Below the pieces are notes generated by a model that did not search any database, was not told the DNA's origin, and saw nothing but the letters and a program-made list of their open reading frames with translations. Position numbers and translations under genes: made by a program. Shown here one piece after another: positions 57,975-64,000 of a stretch of DNA of 64,000 nucleotides. This DNA comes from Paulownia fortunei (lineage: Eukaryota > Streptophyta > Magnoliopsida > Lamiales > Paulowniaceae): NCBI GenBank assembly GCA_019321725.1, contig CM033110.1, forward strand, positions 6,193,278 through 6,257,277. The letters are read 5' to 3'. Position 1 is the stretch's first letter; every line of letters begins with the position of its first letter.

Positions 57975-59613
57975 TGTAACACCCCCATCACTACACAATC
58001 ATATATATTGTATAATTTGACATGATAGAGCTTGTGTACATGTGCGATTTTTTTTTGTAACACTTTAAGAAAAGATAAACCAATTCTTACATGCACAACC
58101 CTATTTAAAATACTTTCTCACATATGTCATGTATATAGCAGGATTAGTATTTATATAAAAGCACAACACCCACAACGACCACAATATTTACATACTTATT
58201 TACAGTAAAGTTTTAAAAGAAAAATATAGTACCAGTCTAAAAATATAATACAACAAACTAAAAATATAACAAGCCAACAAAATCGCCCAACAGGTCGTTA
58301 TCCATGTACACACTCCCTCAAACACCTGCAGGAGCTCCAACAGCCGCCCAGCCAGTAAAAGATGCTTCAAGCATCGTCGTACTCACCTACAATACATAAA
58401 CTATATGAGCTAACGCTCACCAAGTAAAGATTATGGATGTCAAAGAATAATCCACAATATCAAGTCATGCTTCTCAAAATGCTATGCCCACAATGCAATT
58501 TTATGCATCAAAATATTTCTCTCAAAATCATTTCTTTCTTGGGTTCCTGACCAATGCTACTATCCCATGCACCAAAAAGAGCTTTGTACACCGCTATAAT
58601 CCAATGGTCAATAATCATATAAGCATGCAAATCCATGCACGCAAACCTGCAAAGCCATGCATAAAACCATGCAAATCCATGCATAAAACCATGCAAAACC
58701 ATGCATAAAACCATGCAAAACCATGCATGCTTCTGTGCACTAGTAGTGGTCAGCAAAATATTTTCCTTTCTCAAAATCATGTCATGCAATGCAAGATTTA
58801 TCACAATGCTCGTATATGATGCATGCACGTGCCAATGACAATGCCCATGTATGTATGCTCAATGGAGAGCCCTCTACTATGCACATATGATTTATGATAT
58901 TACATATAATTCACACATCTACTTTATCTATGCATTGTAGTTGTAAATGAATTTTTACTTACCTTTGGTCGGTTGTGTATTACTTCTACGTTTCTTAAGT
59001 ATTACTCCCCAACCCTAGATGTGAAACAATCTGTAAAAATATAAGATATCAATCACCATCCTCAATTAATAAGTTTATTATACCTAATGCAGTATAGAGA
59101 TCTTGAATCTCAATTTAACTAAACAACCTTAACACTCAGAAACTATAACCGAATACAACCTTCTACGTACCTTTGTTCCACATCTTAAATGTATGCTAAC
59201 CTCACTTAATTGGTGTATTATAACTGTTATAACCTTTCCCTAAATGTTAGGGATCAAATGTACCACATCTATGCTGGAACATGTTAATGAACCAAATGGG
59301 ACAGATTCAACACTTCACATTTTCTTGTTGCCACATTAATTTGTATGACGATGTTGACACCCTTAGACATATTCATTCACTCCCCAATTTGTATCACACT
59401 TAGCTAACATAAAAAAATTTAACCATGTCATATAATGGCTAAAACTCACGGATATAGATTCCCAAGTTCAACTCCCTTCACAGCATACTGAAATAGATTG
59501 TTCCTAGAGTGACAGTTTTGCGCACTTCATGACATTAATGGTTTTGGCACCCTTACGTATATTCAATCTCTCCCAATGTTTTACCACACTTATACAACAT
59601 ATACACAGAGACA
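57975..59613 (-). repeat. Partial LTR of family B, fused to gag by deletion
   Basis: It begins TGTAACACCCCC (minus-strand end GGGGGTGTTACA) and matches the other family B LTRs until about 59613, where it passes into gag sequence without protease, RT or integrase. The left flank is CAGTG. No partner duplication is in view. Confidence 0.88.
58616..58735. repeat. CATGCA (RY-core) tandem tract in family B LTR
   Basis: Nine CATGCA words fall in about 115 bases, in units of 10-11 bases alternating CCATGCATAAAA and CCATGCAAAA. It is an expanded version of the stretch at 46714-46802; the copy at 61450-61520 has about three words and the one at 11095-11190 almost none. Confidence 0.7.
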
Positions 59614-60643
59614 CCTCTAGTACCTAGGCAAAATTTAGCAATATGTCCCGGCATTCCAGATCGAAAGCACATTCTGGTATCTATATAGCAGTCTCTAGTA
59701 TATCGATTCCCACATTTTTGACACACAACTTCTGGCATCAGTATTTTTCCTTGTTCGACCCTTGGCCTCTTACTTTGACCTTCTTGTTGTTGGCCTCGTT
59801 CTCCTTGAAATTTAAATCCTGGCTTCTGTATTTGGATTGGCTTCTGCATTTGGACTAGCATCTTTTTCCCCACAGTCCATCTATGTCCCTGTTGTCTGAA
59901 TTGCTGTCGAGCCTCCTATGCACGAGCGATTCTCGATTCAGCCTGTTCTGTCACTAGCGCCCTCTCAGCCACCTGTGAAAATGCCACCCTTTGAGTACCC
60001 GCCATATTCACATCCCGGTATAACTCTGGCCTCAAACCCTCCAGAAATTTGGGCTAACCATATGCGTAGCAAACTTGGATAGTTGTTCAAATTTACGAAT
60101 ATATTCCCCAATAGTCATCGCTCCTTGTTGCAGTAGTATAAACTCATTCATCTTCATTATGCGAACTGGGGCCGTGAAATATTTATTTCAGAATAACTCC
60201 TTGAATCTATCCCAGCTCATGGTAGTAATGTCCTATATACTACTGATCATGTTCCACCAATGGCCCGCACTACCGCGAAGCATGAAAGTGGCACACATTA
60301 CCCTCTCCTCTACTGGCACCCTACTGTACTGGAACATGTTTTCCAGCGTCCTCAACCAGTCCTCTGCAGCGGTAGGATCAATAGCATTCTCAAATGTTGG
60401 GGGATCCAGCCTCCTAAATCATTCTCCTACCATATATATATAGTCCGCCCGCTGTTGGTTTACCTCCATCCGCGGTTGCTCACCATTATCCTTCTATCGA
60501 ATCAATTATTGAATCTATTCGGACTGTCGTTCAATCAACTCTGTTAATTGATTATTCATGGTATCTCGATCATTAATTGGAGTGGGTGTCTCAATCCTCT
60601 ACGCTCTGGCACCACCACTGCTCTCACCACGAGTTCTCATCAT
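59614..60643 (-). pseudogene. Gag, chromovirus family B
   Basis: The start MMRTRGESSGGA at 60643 is followed, across a few stops, by the gag domain: DPTAAEDWLRTLENMF, then YSRVPVEERVMCATFMLRGS, WWNMI, MSWDRFKELF and KYFTAPVRIMKMNEFILLQQ, then IGEYIRKFEQLSKFA. The stretch 59873-59614 is open, with a basic linker and two zinc-binding segments: CQKCGNRYTRDC and CFRSGMPGHIAKFC. In the second the second cysteine is serine. The frame is truncated right after the knuckle by the deletion to the LTR. It would form the particle and bind RNA in an intact element. Confidence 0.87.
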
Positions 60644-60790
60644 TTGCAGCACTATTTTACACAAGTCTGACAACATATGGCCAATATAATTCATGGAATA
60701 TATAATGCAATATAAGATAATGTAAAATTTACTGGCATGGCAACGCTTCGCAAGTTCTAAGATCATGTACATGGACAGTCTATAAAATCA

Positions 60791-60810
60791 AGACCTGGGC
60801 TCTGATACCA
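60791..60810 (-). other. Primer-binding site, initiator tRNA-Met (family B)
   Basis: The minus strand reads TGGTATCAGAGCCCAGGTCT, three bases after the LTR end. The first 12 bases are the standard initiator-Met primer site. Confidence 0.93.
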
Positions 60811-60813
60811 CTT

Positions 60814-63677
60814 TGTAACACCTCCATCACTACACAACCATATATATTGTATAATTTGACATGATAGAGCTTGTGTATACGTGCGATATTTTTTTTTTTT
60901 GTAACACTTTAAGAAAAGATAAATCACTTCTTACATGCACAACCCTGTTTAAAATACTTTCTCACATATGTCATGTATATAGCAAGATCACTATTTATAT
61001 AAAAGCACAACACCCACAACGACCATAATATTTACATACTTATTCACAGTAAAGTTTTAAAAGCAAAATATAATACCAGTCTAAAAATATAATACAACAA
61101 ACTTAAAGTATAACAAGCCAACAAAATAGCCCAACAGGTCGTCATCCATGTACACACTCCCTCAGACACCTGCAGGAGCTCCAACAGCCGCCCAACCAGT
61201 AAAAGATACTTCAAGCGTCGTCGTACTTACCTACAATGCATAAACTATATGAGCTAACGCTGAGCAAGTAAAGATTATGCATGTCAAAGAATAATCTATA
61301 ATATCAAGTCATGCATCTCAAAATGCTATGCCCACAATGCAATTTTATGCATCAAAATATTTCTTTCTTGGGCCCCTGACTAATGCTACTATCCCATGCA
61401 CCGAAAAAGAGCTCTGTACACCGCCATAATCCAATGGCCAATAATCATATAAGCATGCAAATCCATACACGCGAACCTGCAAATCCATGCATAAAACCAT
61501 ACAAATTCATGCATGCTTCGGTGCACTAGTAGTGGTCAGCAAAATATTTTCCTTTCTCAGAATCATGTCGTGCAATACAAGATTTATCACAATGCTCGTA
61601 TAAGATGCATGCACGTGCCAATGACAATGCCCATGTATGTATGCTCAATGGAGAGCCCTCTACTATGCACATATGATTTATGATATTACATATAATTCAC
61701 ACATCTACTATGTCTATGCATTGTAGTTGCAAATGAATCTTTACTTACCTTTGATCGGTTGTGTGTTACTTCTAGGTTTCTTAAGTATTACTCCCCAACC
61801 CTAGATGTGAAACATTCGGTAAAAATACAAGATATCAATCACCATCCTCAATTAATAAGTTCATTATACCTAATGTAGTATAGAGGTCTTGAATCTCAAT
61901 TTAACTAAACAACCTTACCACTTAAAAACTATAACCGAATACAACCATCTACGTACCTTTGTTCCACATCTGAAATGTATACTAACCTCACTTAATTGAT
62001 GTATTATAAATGTTATAACATTTGCCTAAATGTTAGGGATCAAATGCACCACATCTATGCTGAAACATGTTAATGAACCAAATGAGACAGATTCACTACT
62101 TCACATTTTCTTGATGCCATATTAATTTGCATGACGATGTTGACACCCTTAGACATATTCATTCACTCTCCAATTTGTATCACACTTAGATAACATCAAA
62201 AAAAATGTAACCATGTTATATAATGGCTAAAACTCACGGATATAGCTTCCCAAGTTCAGCTCCCTTCACAACATACTGAAACAGATTGTTCCTACGGTGA
62301 CAGTTTTGCGCACTTCATGGCATTAATGGTTTTGGTACCCTTATGTATATTCAGTCTCTCCTAACGTTTTACCACACTTATAAAACATATACCCATAGAT
62401 AACCAGGTTATATTCTTCCAAAACTAATGGATTTAGCTCCCCTAATTCAGTCTCCTTCCCAGCACACTAAAACATATTTTGCTACTTTGGCAGTTTGAGT
62501 GATTCTCTAATATCATTCTCTATTTCAATTTCTAACCTATCAAAATTCATTACAATACTCTTAATTCATATATAAACATGTATATGATGATAATTATAGC
62601 TTTTATTTAACATACCATACACTTTTGAAGCCTAAAACACAAGAATACAGCAAGATGACAGTTTCTAGCACAAGTATTTTCTATTAAATATTTCCAACCA
62701 CAAACCCTTTCTTTATGCATCAAAGCCTATTTAATAACATTATAACACATTTATAAATAATATTCAAAGCTTAATAAGCCAATAAACCTCAAAATAAATC
62801 TGAAAGTCATGCCAAACCCATAGGTTAAGCTCACCTTGCACAGTTTTCTACTTAAACTTGGTTATTTCTCCTTCCCTTTGCCTGTTTTGCCTCTTTTTTC
62901 GGTTGGAATCACTTAGGAACTATTTAGAGAGCTTTTTCCATATATTTAGAATCTGAAATGGTTCAGAAGAAGGTTCAAGGCGTGGCTGTTAGCTTAAGAG
63001 TGAAGAATAGGTTGAGGTGCTAGCTTGATTAGTCCAAGCATGAGGTGGCATAAGCTTGAGGTGACATGTAATGGTATATCTGATTTTCTCCCTTATCTTG
63101 CAGCCCTAATCTTGTGTGTCTCACATATTCTTATTTGGTTGCAACCTATCTTCATCACTATTCATTCCCGTAGCTAATTCCTATATCCGTTCATTAGGTT
63201 CTTCACCCGAAAAATCATCGATTATTACCCGATTGATAAGTTTGTGCACCGATAGTGTTACAAACCTATGAATCTAGTTATATAATATTTAAATTATAGT
63301 ATTGTATGTCTAGTTGTCCCAAGTGTATGATTTAAATATATATATATAATATTAAAATTCGTGATCGAACCGACTCACTTTCTATGAACTTTTTGGTGAC
63401 ACCTTTTGAACTCCTAAGGTTACCACGTGTAACCTAACACTTTTTACTATATTGATACCTAAATTTATTCTTATCTCAATAAAAAATCAACCACTTAGGT
63501 TAGGGGATTCGATAATCAATACTGTGCTAGAGCTTCAAAATTAAGTTTAATAATTAAGAACGCCGTATAAAATAAAATAAATTATATGATGTCATATCAA
63601 TGCAAATAGCATGCAATTAATATGTAATGCATGAATCATATTTGTTCATGTGAGTAGTAAGAGGCTCGGGTATCACA
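60814..63677 (-). repeat. Complete, shared LTR of family B
   Basis: It is 2864 bases long, from TGTGATACCCGAGCC at 63677 to GGAGGTGTTACA at 60814. A polypurine tract lies on one side and a primer-binding site on the other, so it serves two interiors. It is the reference for the solo LTRs at 10483 and 46078. Confidence 0.9.
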
Positions 63678-63695
63678 TCCTCCCCTCCTTATAAA
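63678..63695 (-). other. Polypurine tract, family B
   Basis: The minus strand reads TTTATAAGGAGGGGAGGA immediately before TGTGATACCC, the common chromovirus arrangement. Confidence 0.9.
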
Positions 63696-64000
63696 AATTT
63701 CGTCCTCAAAATTTCACTTACCGAAAAAGTTCAGGATACTTAGTTCTCATTTCGTCCTCCCTTTCCCAAGTGGCCTCTTCTACCAATTAGTTTCTCCATA
63801 ACACTTTAACCAATGGAATCTGTTTATTTCTTAGCTGCTTCACTTCTTGTAACAAAATCTGTACAGGCTTTTCTTCGTAGCTCAAATCTGCCTTTAATTC
63901 CACTAGTTCATTCTTCAAAATGTGAGAGGGATTAGCAATATATTTCCTCAGCATAGACACATGAAATACATTGTGTATTTGGGACATAGATGTTGGCAGA
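63696..64000 (-). pseudogene. Integrase C-terminus with chromodomain-type tail, family B (partial)
   Basis: The open frame 63987-63787 reads [20 protein letters not shown], then VELKADLSYEEKPVQIL and QIPLVKVLW, the chromovirus integrase C-terminus running into the chromodomain ([12 protein letters not shown] is nearly invariant in Tekay/Del relatives). The final WE-E motif lies out of frame around 63770-63720. The rest is beyond the window, so integrity upstream is unknown. Confidence 0.85.

Larger units (their letters stand above)
57975..64000 (-). mobile_element. Chromovirus family B tandem sharing one LTR
   Basis: On the minus strand from 64000: integrase/chromodomain end, polypurine tract, complete LTR (63677-60814), primer-binding site, leader and gag (60643-59614), then a partial LTR (59613-57975) with an intact 3' end. 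The central LTR is therefore the 3' LTR of one interior and the 5' LTR of another. All of pol and about 1.2 kb of the left LTR were deleted from the second interior. Confidence 0.87.

Noticed and set aside
58616..58735. CRISPR-like array
   Set aside because: Units are 10-11 bases without distinct spacers, inside a plant LTR. It is a simple tandem repeat.
58484..58828. Small coding frames on both strands rich in His, Met, Lys or Ala
   Set aside because: They are translations of the CATGCA repeat tract inside an LTR, not protein-like sequence.

Overview
This window looks like plant nuclear DNA, most likely from a flowering plant. It is AT-rich and consists almost entirely of nested, broken LTR retrotransposons. 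I see no intact host gene, no tRNA or rRNA gene and no bacterial feature. The evidence is Ty3/gypsy gag, protease, RT, RNase H and integrase remnants of the Athila/Tat (OTA) and chromovirus types, Ty1/copia RT and RNase H remnants, and primer-binding sites for plant initiator tRNA-Met and tRNA-Asp. A captured plant-type LONELY GUY (LOG) sequence supports this. The species cannot be told from the sequence.

Layout. Block I (1-26070): an LTR of chromovirus family A (1-2282) abuts a minus-strand Athila-like element (2283-5305 and 25766-26070). That element is split by a copia element (5306-25765, target duplication ACTTC). The copia RT is split by a tandem three-LTR, two-interior OTA element lacking pol (9998-22702). 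Its first LTR is split by a solo LTR of chromovirus family B (10483-13323, duplication AGTTT). This gives four nesting levels. Block II (26071-44788): a plus-strand OTA element, called E here, has gag, protease, RT/RNase H, integrase, an unidentified 252-codon frame and a LOG-like coding sequence before its right LTR. Its RNase H/integrase region is interrupted by a minus-strand family A chromovirus (31407-38529, duplication GACAC/TACAC).

Block III (44789-49323): the 3' end of a second copia element, whose LTR is split by another family B solo LTR (46078-48962, duplication ATCCC). Block IV (49324-53612): an inverted family A LTR fragment, a plus-strand family A integrase/chromodomain fragment and its 3' LTR. 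Block V (53613-57974): a second minus-strand Athila-like element with RT start, protease, gag and a probable degraded LTR. Block VI (57975-64000): a minus-strand family B tandem in which one complete LTR is shared by two interiors.

Nearly every coding remnant carries stops or frameshifts, so all are annotated as pseudogenes. The most notable observation is the intronless LOG-like sequence (40803-41473) between pol and the 3' LTR of element E. Solo LTRs and shared-LTR tandems occur together, which suggests repeated LTR-LTR recombination. All comparisons were made by reading; no database search, alignment score or divergence calculation was run.
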